The notes under the pieces were generated by a model, which saw nothing but the letters and a program-made list of their open reading frames with translations, did not search any database and was not told the DNA's origin. Below are positions 37,085-46,096 of a stretch of DNA of 64,000 bases, piece after piece. The DNA comes from Acerihabitans sp035013185. GTDB taxonomy: Bacteria; Pseudomonadota; Gammaproteobacteria; Enterobacterales; Enterobacteriaceae. Numbering within the stretch: the stretch's first letter is position 1; each line of letters starts with the position of its first letter. The stretch is from NCBI RefSeq assembly GCF_035013185.1, contig NZ_JAYGJO010000001.1:62001-126000 (forward strand), given 5' to 3'. Both the position numbers and the translations under genes were made by a program.

Positions 37085-38107
37085 ATGACTCGAACGCTGA
37101 TGACAAACCGTGCGATCAAAGGTTGCATAGTCGCGGTATTGCTGGCTTGTGGTCCGGCACAATCGACCGAGCTACTGAACAGCTCCTATGATGTGTCGCG
37201 AGAGCTATTTGCCGCCCTGAACCCGGGTTTTATTGCGCAGTGGCAACAGGAACATCCCGGCGATCCGCTGACCATAAAACAGTCCCATGCCGGATCCTCC
37301 AAGCAGGCGCTGGCAATTTTACAAGGGTTAAGGGCTGATGTGGTGACCTATAACCAGGTAACGGATGTGCAAATTCTGCACGAACGGGGCAACATGATCC
37401 CGGCGAACTGGCAAAGTCGGTTGCCCAACAACAGCTCACCGTTTTATTCCACCATGGCTTTTCTGGTGCGCAAAGGTAACCCCAAGCAGATCCACGACTG
37501 GAATGATTTGGTCCGTGATGACGTCAAGCTGGTCTTCCCCAATCCGAAAACCTCCGGTAATGGACGTTATACCTATCTGGCCGCGTGGGGGGCCGCCAGT
37601 ATGGCCGACGGCGGCGACCAGCAGCGCACCCGTGACTGGATGCGCAAGTTTATCGCTAACGTGGAAGTGTTTGATACTGGTGGTCGCGGCGCGACTACCA
37701 CCTTTGCCGAACGCGGGCAGGGGGATGTGCTGATTTCGTTTGAGTCGGAAGTCAATAACATACGTAATCAATACGGTGCCGATAAGTATGACGTCATTGT
37801 ACCTAAAGTGAATATCCTGGCAGAATTTCCGGTGGCCTGGGTGGATAAAAATGTCGAGAAAAACGGCACCCTTAATGCCGCGAAAGAGTATCTCCACTAT
37901 CTCTACAGCCCGGCTGCGCAGAAAACCATTGCCGGGTTTTATTACCGGGTTAATAACGCGGCCATCATGACAGCCGATAAAGCTCAATTTCCCGAGGTAA
38001 AGCTGTTTAAGGTTGAGGATCGCTTCGGCAGTTGGCCGCAGGCAATGAAAACCCATTTTGCCGATGGTGGTGAATTGGATCAGTTGATTGCGGCAGGGCA
38101 TCAATGA
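37085..38107 (+). CDS. cysP: Thiosulfate-binding periplasmic protein CysP
   Basis: 340 residues with a signal peptide ending near QSTE. The mature protein has LLNSSYDVSRELF, KQSHAGSSKQA and DTGGRGATTTFAERG, the oxyanion-binding segments of CysP; the wording is that of CysP rather than Sbp. It delivers thiosulfate or sulfate to the CysTWA importer. AAGGAA lies six bases upstream. The cysT start overlaps its stop (ATGA). Confidence 0.95.
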   Translation: MTRTLMTNRAIKGCIVAVLLACGPAQSTELLNSSYDVSRELFAALNPGFIAQWQQEHPGDPLTIKQSHAGSSKQALAILQGLRADVVTYNQVTDVQILHERGNMIPANWQSRLPNNSSPFYSTMAFLVRKGNPKQIHDWNDLVRDDVKLVFPNPKTSGNGRYTYLAAWGAASMADGGDQQRTRDWMRKFIANVEVFDTGGRGATTTFAERGQGDVLISFESEVNNIRNQYGADKYDVIVPKVNILAEFPVAWVDKNVEKNGTLNAAKEYLHYLYSPAAQKTIAGFYYRVNNAAIMTADKAQFPEVKLFKVEDRFGSWPQAMKTHFADGGELDQLIAAGHQ

Positions 38108-38940
38108 TGATGGCGTTGCAAAGCAAGCGTGTATTACCTGGTTTTGGCTTGAGCCTGGGCAGTAGCTTGCTGTTTGTTTGTCTTATTTTATTACTGCCGC
38201 TAAGCGCACTGGTCATGCAATTGTCGCAAATGACCTGGCTGCAGTACTGGCAGGTCATTACCGCGCCCCAGCTCATGGCGGCGTATAAAGTCACGTTGCT
38301 ATCGGCGGGTACCGCCGCGCTATTTAACGGGGCGTTCGGTTTACTGATGGCCTGGATCCTGACGCGTTATACGTTTCCCGGCTGGCGTTTGCTCGACGGC
38401 CTGATGGATCTTCCTTTTGCTCTGCCCACCGCGGTGGCGGGGTTGACGTTAGCAACCCTGTTTTCCACCACCGGTTTTTACGGTGTCTGGCTGGCGCACA
38501 TGGGTATCAAGGTTTCCTACACCTGGCTGGGTATCACGGTGGCCATGGCGTTTACCAGCCTTCCTTTTGTGGTGCGCACCGTGCAGCCGGTATTAGAGGA
38601 ATTAGGTCCGGAATATGAAGAGGCGGCACAAACGCTTGGTGCTAGCCGCTGGCAGTCGTTTCGTCGAGTGGTGATGCCCGAGGTGGCGCCTGCGCTGCTG
38701 GCCGGTATCGCGCTGTCGTTTACCCGTAGTCTGGGAGAATTTGGCGCGGTGATTTTTATTGCTGGCAATATAGCCTGGAAAACCGAAGTCACGTCGCTAA
38801 TGATTTTTATCCAGTTGCAGCAATTTGATTATCCGGCTGCTAGCGCCATCGCTTCAGTCATTCTGGCAGCGTCCTTGTTGTTGTTGTTTGGTATTAATGT
38901 CTTACAGTCGCGCTACGGCCGGCGAGTGGGAGGTCACTAA
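38104..38940 (+). CDS. cysT: Sulfate/thiosulfate ABC permease CysT (CysU)
   Basis: 278 residues, six hydrophobic helices, with the EAA loop EEAAQTLGASRWQSFRRVVMP that contacts CysA. The start overlaps the cysP stop by four bases and the stop shares one base with cysW. Two further ATG codons follow the first, so the exact start is open by one or two residues. Confidence 0.95.
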   Translation: MMMALQSKRVLPGFGLSLGSSLLFVCLILLLPLSALVMQLSQMTWLQYWQVITAPQLMAAYKVTLLSAGTAALFNGAFGLLMAWILTRYTFPGWRLLDGLMDLPFALPTAVAGLTLATLFSTTGFYGVWLAHMGIKVSYTWLGITVAMAFTSLPFVVRTVQPVLEELGPEYEEAAQTLGASRWQSFRRVVMPEVAPALLAGIALSFTRSLGEFGAVIFIAGNIAWKTEVTSLMIFIQLQQFDYPAASAIASVILAASLLLLFGINVLQSRYGRRVGGH

Positions 38941-39806
38941 TGGCTGATATTTGCGTTTTTAACGGGGCCGAGCGCCAGCGTACGGACTGGGTCAAGTGGC
39001 TGCTGATTGGCACGGGCATGGTGATTTCTCTGTTGTTTTTAGTGATTCCGTTAGGCTATATCTTTGTCACCGCGTTGGCCGACGGATTGGTACCGGTTTG
39101 GCATAATTTGCGCGATTCCGACATGCTGCACGCTATTTGGCTGACGGTGATGGTGGCGCTCATTGCCGTACCGGTCAACGTGGTGTTCGGCACTTTAATG
39201 GCTTGGCTGGTGACCCGCTTTACATTTCGTGGCCGCCAACTGCTGCTCACGCTGATGGATGTGCCGTTCGCGGTCTCGCCGGTGGTGGCAGGTCTGCTTT
39301 ATCTTCTGTTTTATGGTACCAATGGCCCGATTGGCGGTTGGCTTGATAGTCACAATATCCAACTGATGTTTTCATGGCCGGGTATGGTTCTGGTCTCGGT
39401 ATTTGTGACCTGTCCGTTTGTGGTGCGAGAATTGGTACCGGTGATGCTAAGCCAGGGTAGCCAGGAGGATGAGGCCGCTATTTTGCTGGGTGCATCCGGC
39501 TGGCAAATGTTCCGACGGGTTACGCTGCCCAACATACGTTGGGCGTTGTTATACGGTGTGATTTTGACCAATGCCCGTACCCTCGGTGAGTTTGGGGCGG
39601 TATCCGTGGTCTCCGGTTCGATTCGTGGTGAAACCTATACCTTGCCATTGCAAGTTGAATTATTGCATCAGGATTATAATACCGTCGGCGCCTTTACCGC
39701 TGCCGCGCTACTGACCCTGATGGCGATTGTGACATTATTCCTAAAGAGCGGTTTGCAATGGCGTTTAGCGCGTCAACAGGCCAGTCTTAAACAAGGGGCG
39801 CTTTAA
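38940..39806 (+). CDS. cysW: Sulfate/thiosulfate ABC permease CysW
   Basis: 288 residues, second channel subunit, with the EAA loop DEAAILLGASGWQMFRRVTLP. It overlaps both neighbours by one base (TAATG), as in a tightly coupled operon. It pairs with CysT in the inner membrane. Confidence 0.95.
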   Translation: MADICVFNGAERQRTDWVKWLLIGTGMVISLLFLVIPLGYIFVTALADGLVPVWHNLRDSDMLHAIWLTVMVALIAVPVNVVFGTLMAWLVTRFTFRGRQLLLTLMDVPFAVSPVVAGLLYLLFYGTNGPIGGWLDSHNIQLMFSWPGMVLVSVFVTCPFVVRELVPVMLSQGSQEDEAAILLGASGWQMFRRVTLPNIRWALLYGVILTNARTLGEFGAVSVVSGSIRGETYTLPLQVELLHQDYNTVGAFTAAALLTLMAIVTLFLKSGLQWRLARQQASLKQGAL

Positions 39807-40897
39807 TGAGTATCGAAATCGACAATATCAGCAAGTATTTCGACAGCACCAAGGTGTTGAATGATATCTCCCTTGATATCGCCACCGGTGAGATGGTTGC
39901 TCTGCTTGGGCCGTCCGGGTCGGGTAAAACCACACTGTTGCGCATCATTGCCGGTCTGGAACATCACAACAGCGGACATTTGCGTTTTGGCGGCCAGGAT
40001 GTGAGTCATCGACACGCCCGCGATCGTCATGTGGGGTTTGTTTTTCAGCATTACGCGCTGTTCCGGCATATGACCGTGGCGGAGAATATTGCTTTTGGCC
40101 TGACGGTGCTGCCGCGGCGCGAACGCCCCTCCAGCAGCGCGATTAAACAAAAAGTGTCCCAACTGCTGGAGATGGTACAGCTTAGCCACCTGGCAAATCG
40201 CTATCCTTCGCAGCTTTCTGGTGGACAAAAACAGCGTGTCGCGTTGGCCCGGGCCTTGGCAGTAGAGCCGGAAATCTTGTTATTAGACGAGCCTTTTGGT
40301 GCGTTGGATGCCCAGGTACGCAAAGAGTTGCGCCGCTGGCTGCGTCAGTTGCATGAAGAACTGAAGTTTACCAGTGTGTTTGTCACCCACGATCAAGAGG
40401 AGGCAATGGAAGTCGCTGATCGGGTGGTGGTGATGAGCCAAGGCAATATAGAACAAGTGGGCACGCCCCAAGAGGTCTGGCGTGAGCCGGCTAGCCGCTT
40501 TGTTTTGGAATTTATGGGTGAAGTGAACCGGTTGGATGGCGAAATCCGCGGTTCGCAGCTTTATATCGGTGCTTACCATTGGCCGCTGCATTATGCTCCG
40601 TTACATCAGGGTAACGTGGATCTGTTTCTGCGGCCCTGGGAAATAAAAATCAGCAGCCAAGCCAGTCAACGTTGCCCGTTGCCGGTACAGGTAACCGACA
40701 TCAGTCCGCGTGGTCACTATTGGCAATTGGTGGTGCAGCCAGTGGGCTGGCATGAGGCGCCGCTAAGCGTGGTGTTACCAGGTGATGGGGTAAACCCTCC
40801 ACAGCGTGGCGAACGTTATTACATCGGTGGCCAGAACGCCCGACTGTATGTCGGCGATAAAGCCTTGCAGCCCGTTGCCTTCGCTGAAAGCGCATAA
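39806..40897 (+). CDS. cysA: Sulfate/thiosulfate ABC ATPase CysA
   Basis: 363 residues. Walker A GPSGSGKTT, signature LSGGQKQRVALARA, Walker B LLLDEPFGALD and switch VTHDQEEAM are all intact, with a C-terminal regulatory region. It powers the CysTW channel. Last gene of the cysPTWA run; cysM follows after about 490 bases, farther than in E. coli. Confidence 0.96.
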   Translation: MSIEIDNISKYFDSTKVLNDISLDIATGEMVALLGPSGSGKTTLLRIIAGLEHHNSGHLRFGGQDVSHRHARDRHVGFVFQHYALFRHMTVAENIAFGLTVLPRRERPSSSAIKQKVSQLLEMVQLSHLANRYPSQLSGGQKQRVALARALAVEPEILLLDEPFGALDAQVRKELRRWLRQLHEELKFTSVFVTHDQEEAMEVADRVVVMSQGNIEQVGTPQEVWREPASRFVLEFMGEVNRLDGEIRGSQLYIGAYHWPLHYAPLHQGNVDLFLRPWEIKISSQASQRCPLPVQVTDISPRGHYWQLVVQPVGWHEAPLSVVLPGDGVNPPQRGERYYIGGQNARLYVGDKALQPVAFAESA

Positions 40898-41389
40898 TCG
40901 GGCTGATCGCCTTATAAAGGATAGGTCATGGAAGACAAATGTTCTTTACGATAATTATCCACTGCAGCGGCAGGTCATTCGGTTAAAACGAGGGTATTCC
41001 CTTCAATTTTTTTGATGATAAACCAACTGTTTCGCTCAATGAGTACTTCGGCTTCAGTGTTATCCATACTCCAGCAATGTTAATTACGCTACATCTGTAA
41101 CGTCATTCAATGCCATACCCAGTAGCGTTGGGGGTGACATGAAGGGATGCCAGTGACACAGGTCTTATTTTCCATGCTTAAATCCTGCATAAATCATGTT
41201 TCTATCCACTGGCTGTCCGCTATCACACCCAACACCTCGCTGCGGTCTGGCACTAAGCGCGTTTGTTTAAATGGATTTTTTGTTATTATCGTCTATTGGA
41301 TGTGGTTGCGAATTATTCCACATTATGGCTTTACCACCATAACACCTCAACCGGGCAGAGGCCGCGCCCGATTAATTTGGAACTGTTAA
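40898..41389. other. cysA-cysM intergenic region
   Basis: About 490 bases without a supported gene; short frames here have no ribosome sites. The gap is longer than expected for a cysPTWAM operon, so cysM may have its own promoter. No ERIC copy was seen. Confidence 0.4.
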
Positions 41390-42274
41390 GTGACAACGCT
41401 CGAGCATTGTATAGGCAATACCCCCCTGGTAAAACTCAATCGTCTGGGCGCGGATAGCGGTAGTCAAATCTGGGTTAAGCTTGAAGGCAATAATCCGGCG
41501 GGTTCGGTCAAAGACCGTGCGGCGCTCGCGATGTTCCAACAGGCGGAGTTGCGTGGTGAAATTACCCCCGGCGACCGGTTAATCGAAGCCACCAGCGGCA
41601 ACACCGGTATCGCGCTAGCGATGATTGCCGCCATCAAAGGCTATCGGCTGCGACTGCTAATGCCTGATAACATGAGCATGGAGCGTCAGGCGTCCATGCG
41701 TGCTTATGGCGCTGAACTGGTGCTGGTGAGCCGGGAACAGGGTATGGAAGGCGCGCGCGATCGCGCGCGGGAAATGGCGGCCGCCGGCGAGGGGAGGGTA
41801 TTGGATCAGTTTAACAATCCCGATAATGTGTATGCCCATTTTTCCACCACCGGTCCGGAAATTTGGCAACAAACAGCGGGAGCCATCACCCATTTTGTCT
41901 CAAGTATGGGTACCACCGGTACCATTACCGGCGTCGGCCAATATTTAAAAAGCCAACGTGGCGATGTGCGCGTCATCGGGCTACAGCCAGAAGAGGGCAG
42001 CGCGATCCCCGGAATCCGCCGCTGGCCAGCGGCATATTTACCGGGTATTTTTCGACCCGAAGTCGTCGATGAGATTATGGACATCAATCAGCATGATGCG
42101 GAACAAACCATGCGGCAACTCGCGCGCGAGGAGGGCCTATTTTGCGGGGTCAGTTCAGGTGGCGCAGTGGCCGGCGCGCTGCGGTTAGCGCTCCGGGATC
42201 CTGGCAGCTTAATTGTCGCGATTATTTGCGATCGCGGCGATCGTTATCTTTCTACTGGCGTGTTTGATGGTTGA
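41390..42274 (+). CDS. cysM: Cysteine synthase B CysM
   Basis: 294 residues from a GTG start, as in E. coli cysM. PLP fold type II: GNNPAGSVKDRAA carries the Schiff-base lysine, EATSGNTGIALA binds the sulfhydrylase substrate, and SSMGTTGTITG the phosphate. It makes cysteine from O-acetylserine with sulfide or thiosulfate, which fits the neighbouring thiosulfate importer. It is slightly shorter at the C-terminus than in E. coli. Confidence 0.95.
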   Translation: MTTLEHCIGNTPLVKLNRLGADSGSQIWVKLEGNNPAGSVKDRAALAMFQQAELRGEITPGDRLIEATSGNTGIALAMIAAIKGYRLRLLMPDNMSMERQASMRAYGAELVLVSREQGMEGARDRAREMAAAGEGRVLDQFNNPDNVYAHFSTTGPEIWQQTAGAITHFVSSMGTTGTITGVGQYLKSQRGDVRVIGLQPEEGSAIPGIRRWPAAYLPGIFRPEVVDEIMDINQHDAEQTMRQLAREEGLFCGVSSGGAVAGALRLALRDPGSLIVAIICDRGDRYLSTGVFDG

Positions 42275-42388
42275 TCAACGCCCAAGATGCTAAACCAACT
42301 TGGTATCGGGAGTTATAGTGGGAAGTCGTTGCGATTTTATGCCATGCTGATGCCAGTTATTGTATTACCGTCGCACATGGAAAACATA

Positions 42389-43069
42389 ATGAAGATTTTA
42401 TTGGTTGATGACGATCGTGAATTGGGCAAAATGCTGAGTGAATACCTCACCGGTGAGGGTTTTGCCACCTCGCTGGTCTTGACGGGAAACGAAGGCGTTA
42501 CCGGCGCGTTATCCGGTGAGTATACCGCCATGGTGCTTGATATCATGCTGCCGGATATGAGCGGTACGGAAGTGCTGCGTCAGGTACGTAAAAGCAGTCG
42601 TATCCCTATCATCATGCTAACCGCCAAAGGCGATAATATTGATCGGGTGATCGGGTTGGAAATGGGTGCAGATGATTATATGCCCAAACCCTGTTATCCC
42701 CGAGAACTCGTGGCACGTTTACGCGCCGTCATGCGCCGTTTTGATGAACAGCGAGATGAGCAGGGCGAGCAGGACACCGTGTGCTACGGTGATTTAGCCT
42801 TAAATCCGGCTACCCGTAGCAGCCAGTGGCAGGGCATATCCTTTGATCTGACCGCTTCTGAATTTAATTTGCTTGAGCTGTTGATGCGCACCCCGGATCG
42901 TGTCGTTTCCAAAGATGATTTGTCGGAGAAGGGGTTGGGGCGGCACCGTGAACCCTATGATCGTAGTGTGGATGTGCATATCAGCAATATCCGACAGAAG
43001 ATCGCTGTTCTGGCCGGCAGCAATTTGAGTATTGAAACCGTCCGCAGCATTGGTTACCGGATCCGCTAA
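42389..43069 (+). CDS. OmpR-family response regulator, CpxR-like
   Basis: 226 residues. Receiver domain with ILLVDDDRE acidic pocket, the phospho-acceptor Asp in VLDIMLPDMSG near residue 52 and the conserved Lys in MPKPCYPREL; then a winged helix (FDLTASEFNLLELLM ... DRSVDVHISNIRQKI). The closest resemblance is CpxR, but it is not in the cpxRA-cpxP location and may be a paralogue. The upstream frame (to 42287) is unlikely; an ATG at 42377 is an alternative start. The kinase gene begins one base inside its stop. Confidence 0.88.
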   Translation: MKILLVDDDRELGKMLSEYLTGEGFATSLVLTGNEGVTGALSGEYTAMVLDIMLPDMSGTEVLRQVRKSSRIPIIMLTAKGDNIDRVIGLEMGADDYMPKPCYPRELVARLRAVMRRFDEQRDEQGEQDTVCYGDLALNPATRSSQWQGISFDLTASEFNLLELLMRTPDRVVSKDDLSEKGLGRHREPYDRSVDVHISNIRQKIAVLAGSNLSIETVRSIGYRIR

Positions 43070-44391
43070 TGACCAACCTTCGCGGTCGCTTATTCTGGAA
43101 AATCCTGTTTGGATTTTGGCTGATTTTCCTGTTGATGACCCAACTGCTGTGGGTGGTCTTTTCCCAGTATGGCCCCGAGCACGAGCCACCGGAAGACAGT
43201 ATTGCCCGGCGTATCGCCAACTTACAGGTGGATTCCGCCAGTTCGGTTGTGACGACTTTTGGCTTACCGGCCCTCGCGTCGTTACAGGCAGCCTGGCCAG
43301 CCAATGAGCGTAGGTATCTCTCGATAACCCCGTTAGCTGCTCAAGATAAGTCAACACCCGTTATCAACCCTCTTGGAACCGATGAGGTCATTCGACAAAT
43401 CAGCGCCCTCGACGGACAGCGTTATATGTTGCGCTACGATATTGACGGTTTGCGAAATAGCTATCATCAAGGTCGGCGTAGTAACATTTTGCATATGCCT
43501 GCGCCATTATTTTGGATGGGACTGGTTGGTGGGCTGTTATTTAGCATGTTGCTGGCCTGGAACCTGACGCGACCAATGTTGCAAATGCGTCGTGCGTTTG
43601 AACGGGTATCCCGTGGTGATTTGAGTGTGCGACTGTTCCCTATGATGCGCCGTCGCCATGATGAGATCGCTGATGTAGCCAAGGATTTCGATGCCATGGC
43701 CGAACGCTTGCAAGTGCTGGTCAGCGACCGGGAAGCGTTGCTGCACGACGTATCCCATGAGCTACGCTCACCGCTCGCGCGGTTGCAACTGGCTATCGGC
43801 TTAGCGAATCAAAATCCGAAAAACGTTTCTGCGTCTCTCGACCGCATCGAGCATGAAACGGGACGCTTAGACCGGATGATCGGTGAATTACTGGCGCTGT
43901 CGCGTGCAGAGCATCAAGGCTCGCCAGGTGAAGACTATTTCGATTTACACGGGTTGGTGGAGGCGGTGGTCAATGACGCTCGCTATGAAGCCCAGGTACC
44001 CGGTGTAGAAATTCAGCTTAACTCTCATCCTCAGGACGACTATACCGTTAAGGGGAATGCAGAAATGATGCGACGGGGGGTGGAAAATATCGTACGCAAT
44101 GCGCTGCGTTTTTCTACCCAGGGGCAAAGGGTTCATGTCACCCTTTCCCGAGTGGATAACCTGTTGGATATCACCGTAGCCGATCAAGGGCCCGGCGTTG
44201 AGGAAAAAAAACTCTCCAGTATCTTTGATCCTTTTGTGCGGGTAAACGGACCGCTAAACGGCAAAGGATATGGCCTGGGGCTGGCGATCACACGAAAAGT
44301 CGCATTGGCACATGGCGGACAGGTAGCGGCGCATAATGGTATCCACGGGGGGTTGGTGATTAGTATTCGTATTCCTCACTGGAGCAAGTAG
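43069..44391 (+). CDS. CpxA-like sensor histidine kinase
   Basis: 440 residues: membrane helix at about 12-32, periplasmic sensor to about 145, second helix at about 148-166, HAMP linker, H-box LLHDVSHELRSPLARLQ with the phospho-His near residue 230, N-box NIVRNALRFS, and G-boxes DQGPGVEE and GYGLGLAIT. With the regulator before it, it is a complete two-component pair, probably sensing an envelope signal. Its stop is followed at once by an ERIC array. Confidence 0.9.
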   Translation: MTNLRGRLFWKILFGFWLIFLLMTQLLWVVFSQYGPEHEPPEDSIARRIANLQVDSASSVVTTFGLPALASLQAAWPANERRYLSITPLAAQDKSTPVINPLGTDEVIRQISALDGQRYMLRYDIDGLRNSYHQGRRSNILHMPAPLFWMGLVGGLLFSMLLAWNLTRPMLQMRRAFERVSRGDLSVRLFPMMRRRHDEIADVAKDFDAMAERLQVLVSDREALLHDVSHELRSPLARLQLAIGLANQNPKNVSASLDRIEHETGRLDRMIGELLALSRAEHQGSPGEDYFDLHGLVEAVVNDARYEAQVPGVEIQLNSHPQDDYTVKGNAEMMRRGVENIVRNALRFSTQGQRVHVTLSRVDNLLDITVADQGPGVEEKKLSSIFDPFVRVNGPLNGKGYGLGLAITRKVALAHGGQVAAHNGIHGGLVISIRIPHWSK

Positions 44392-44695
44392 CCCCCGTCA
44401 TCTTTCAAGCTGCAGGTGCGTTGGCCGCACTCAATCACCCGAATCACTTTTTTGAGTAAGCTCATCGGGGTTCTCTCGTTTGCCGCCTTCCTGCAACTCG
44501 AAATCTATAGGGGGCACCGCGTCATCTTTCAAGCTGCAGGTGCGTTGGCCGCACTCAATCACCCGAATCACTTTTTTGAGTAAGCTCATCGGGGTTCTCT
44601 CGTTTGCCGCCTTCCTGCAACTCGAAATCTATAGGGGGCACCCCGTCATCTTTCAAGCTGCAGGTGCGTTGGCCGCACTCAATCACCCGAATCAC
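44392..44695. repeat. Second tandem ERIC array (124-bp period, third copy truncated)
   Basis: GTCATCTTTCAAGCTGCAGG recurs at 44397, 44521 and 44645, 124 bases apart. The units match the ERIC consensus more closely than those at 17.7 kb (for example CAAGCTGCAGGTGCGTTGG). The third copy stops after AATCAC at 44695, in the middle of the ERIC central palindrome, where foreign sequence begins. The array starts one base after the kinase stop codon. Confidence 0.93.
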
Positions 44696-44708
44696 GTTGG
44701 ACCATAAA

Positions 44709-44957
44709 ATCGAGTAGGAGGCGGGATTACTCCCGCCGTCCTCTCAGCCCGCTGCGCCGCCTAATCCGCTTCCTGTTCGTCAGGCCAGCATTTTGCCTTC
44801 GGCTTCCTTCAGATCCCACCTCGCAGTGGGCACCCTTGCCGTTCGGCTAACACTTCCCCTTGCCGGGTGTGTAGAGGACTTTCACCTCCAAGTCACCAGT
44901 TTGACCACCACAGCCAACTCGGTTGCGCTAAAGCGCAACGCGCCATGCCCGGCGCAC
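44709..44957 (-). mobile_element. Group II intron remnant, copy 1 (internally deleted)
   Basis: On the minus strand the element starts GTGCGCC (44957) and ends CTACTCGAT (44709), the usual group II ends. The 5' part includes TGACTTGGAGGTGAAAGTCC and CCGAACGGCAAGGGTGCCC, well-known domain I text. It is nearly identical to the copy at 55350-56030 but lacks about 430 internal bases, including domain V (present at 55388-55422 in copy 2), so it cannot splice. It lies directly after a terminator hairpin, the target preference of class C introns. Confidence 0.85.
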
Positions 44958-44959
44958 CA

Positions 44960-44985
44960 AGAAAAAGGCCACAGAGGTGGCCTTC
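44960..44985 (-). terminator. Terminator hairpin at the intron copy 1 insertion point
   Basis: On the minus strand AAGGCCAC-ctct-GTGGCCTT followed by TTTCTTG, then the intron 5' end. It follows the minus-strand gene ending at 45004 and was presumably its terminator and the intron's landing site. Confidence 0.8.
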
Positions 44986-45003
44986 AGGAAGGAATAGCCG
45001 GTA

Positions 45004-45342
45004 CTAGACCACGTACGGTCGCAGACGCTCATCAGCGATCTCAGAAAGCGCGGCGGCCACCTCACGCAGGCTGGTCGGATTAAAATCCTCAGCCTCACCG
45101 TAGGAGTAGACGTCAAGCTCGCTTATGCCATTGATGAAGGCAAAACCGGGCTCAAACTCGCCCTCATTGGCTGCAGCTGCACAGCCGTATTTCTCTTTTC
45201 GATCGGCGATAATGAGCCGGTGCGGCAGCTTCGGAAAGCGCAGTCCTGTCATCACTTCCGGCCTCGCCTGAGAAAGAATGTCCGCACTCAAGGTAATAAC
45301 GGCCCGCCATGCGCCGTACTGGTAACGCTCAGGCTTGGTCAC
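45004..45342 (-). CDS. Uncharacterised protein, probably 5'-truncated
   Basis: 112 residues from a GTG at 45342. The frame continues upstream without a proper start to a stop near 45393, and IS-like sequence begins at about 45373, so the true N-terminus is probably lost. The visible part (YGAWRAVITLSADIL ... FPKLPHRLIIADRKEKYG ... FINGISELDVYSYGEAEDF) has no motif I recognise; mobile-element proteins often look like this. It is followed by a good terminator, which suggests it was once a regular gene end. Confidence 0.5.
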   Translation of the reverse strand: MTKPERYQYGAWRAVITLSADILSQARPEVMTGLRFPKLPHRLIIADRKEKYGCAAAANEGEFEPGFAFINGISELDVYSYGEAEDFNPTSLREVAAALSEIADERLRPYVV

Positions 45343-45372
45343 CTCTACGCGGCAGTACTTTCCCTCGCGGAC

Positions 45373-45450
45373 AAATTGACGGACACGCTGTTAAGTGAGG
45401 TAAACTCATTTACGGAGGTGATCCATGACGAAATCCACAGCTGTTAAAAA
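45373..45450 (+). mobile_element. Possible left end of an IS3-like element
   Basis: GGACAAATTGACGGACACGC followed by GAGGTAAACTCATTTACGG, a ribosome site GGAGGTGATCC and a start MTKSTAVKNK resembles the beginning of an IS3-family orfA. The frame stops after 13 codons and the rest is absent. A fragment at most. Confidence 0.3.
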
Positions 45451-45852
45451 TAAGTGTCGCTACTAATGTAATTATGGCCCACCGGGGGTGCTGCTGCTTT
45501 TTGTTAACCACAAATGACCACATTTCATCGACTGCATAGATGAGCTGGATTTGCAGATTAGCCAGAGGACGCGGGGTTACACAGCGTGGCGAAAGTTTTT
45601 TAGTGTGCGCACCACCGCATTAATGCGGATATGCCTTGCTCGAGCAGTATCGCGGATACCGGCATTGTTCATAGCAAGGTCGACAATTTTCTCCTTCATT
45701 CTAGGGAGACAAGCGCGGTATTCGTACTCCAGTTGGAAGCTTCGGCAGAAGGGCTGGCAGCGCTAGCGCTGATGCCCAGTACTTCCTAGACCGTGCTTTT
45801 TAACCAGCGCTATCTGCTCACAAAATGGGCATTTCACATCAACCGTGGCCAT
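45451..45852 (-). pseudogene. IS1-family transposase remnant (insA/insB)
   Basis: Read from the ATG at 45852: MATVDVKCPFCEQIALVKKH, GLGSTGHQR, an in-frame TAG, then RCQPFCRSFQLEYEYRACLP, KEKIVDLAMNNAGIRDTARA, a frameshift, and AVVRTLKN. This is the zinc-finger/HTH protein InsA of an IS1-like element. In the next frame RPLANLQIQLIYAVDEMWSF is the start of InsB, cut off after about 40 residues near 45460. The element is inactive: a nonsense codon, a frameshift and loss of the catalytic part of InsB. Confidence 0.82.
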
Positions 45853-46096
45853 CAAAGCCTCTCAGATAAATGTGAGGATTTTACTTGATAATCATCGAAT
45901 TGAATACATAACCGAAAAAAATGTACGATTAAGGGGCCGCAAGAAATATCTATATACTACTATATATGGAGAGAATCTTTGCAGATTTTCTTACGTTGGA
46001 GATAGGAATATATTTCTTATTGTGAGCTTTTGTTCCATAGAGCGACAGCCCCCCTATTAAGACTATTAATTGTTAATTCCAATGAGCCCGTAAGAT

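Noticed and set aside
44793..45083. Plus-strand frames across intron copy 1
   Set aside because: The same peptide appears across copy 2; it is translation of intron domain I text, not a gene.
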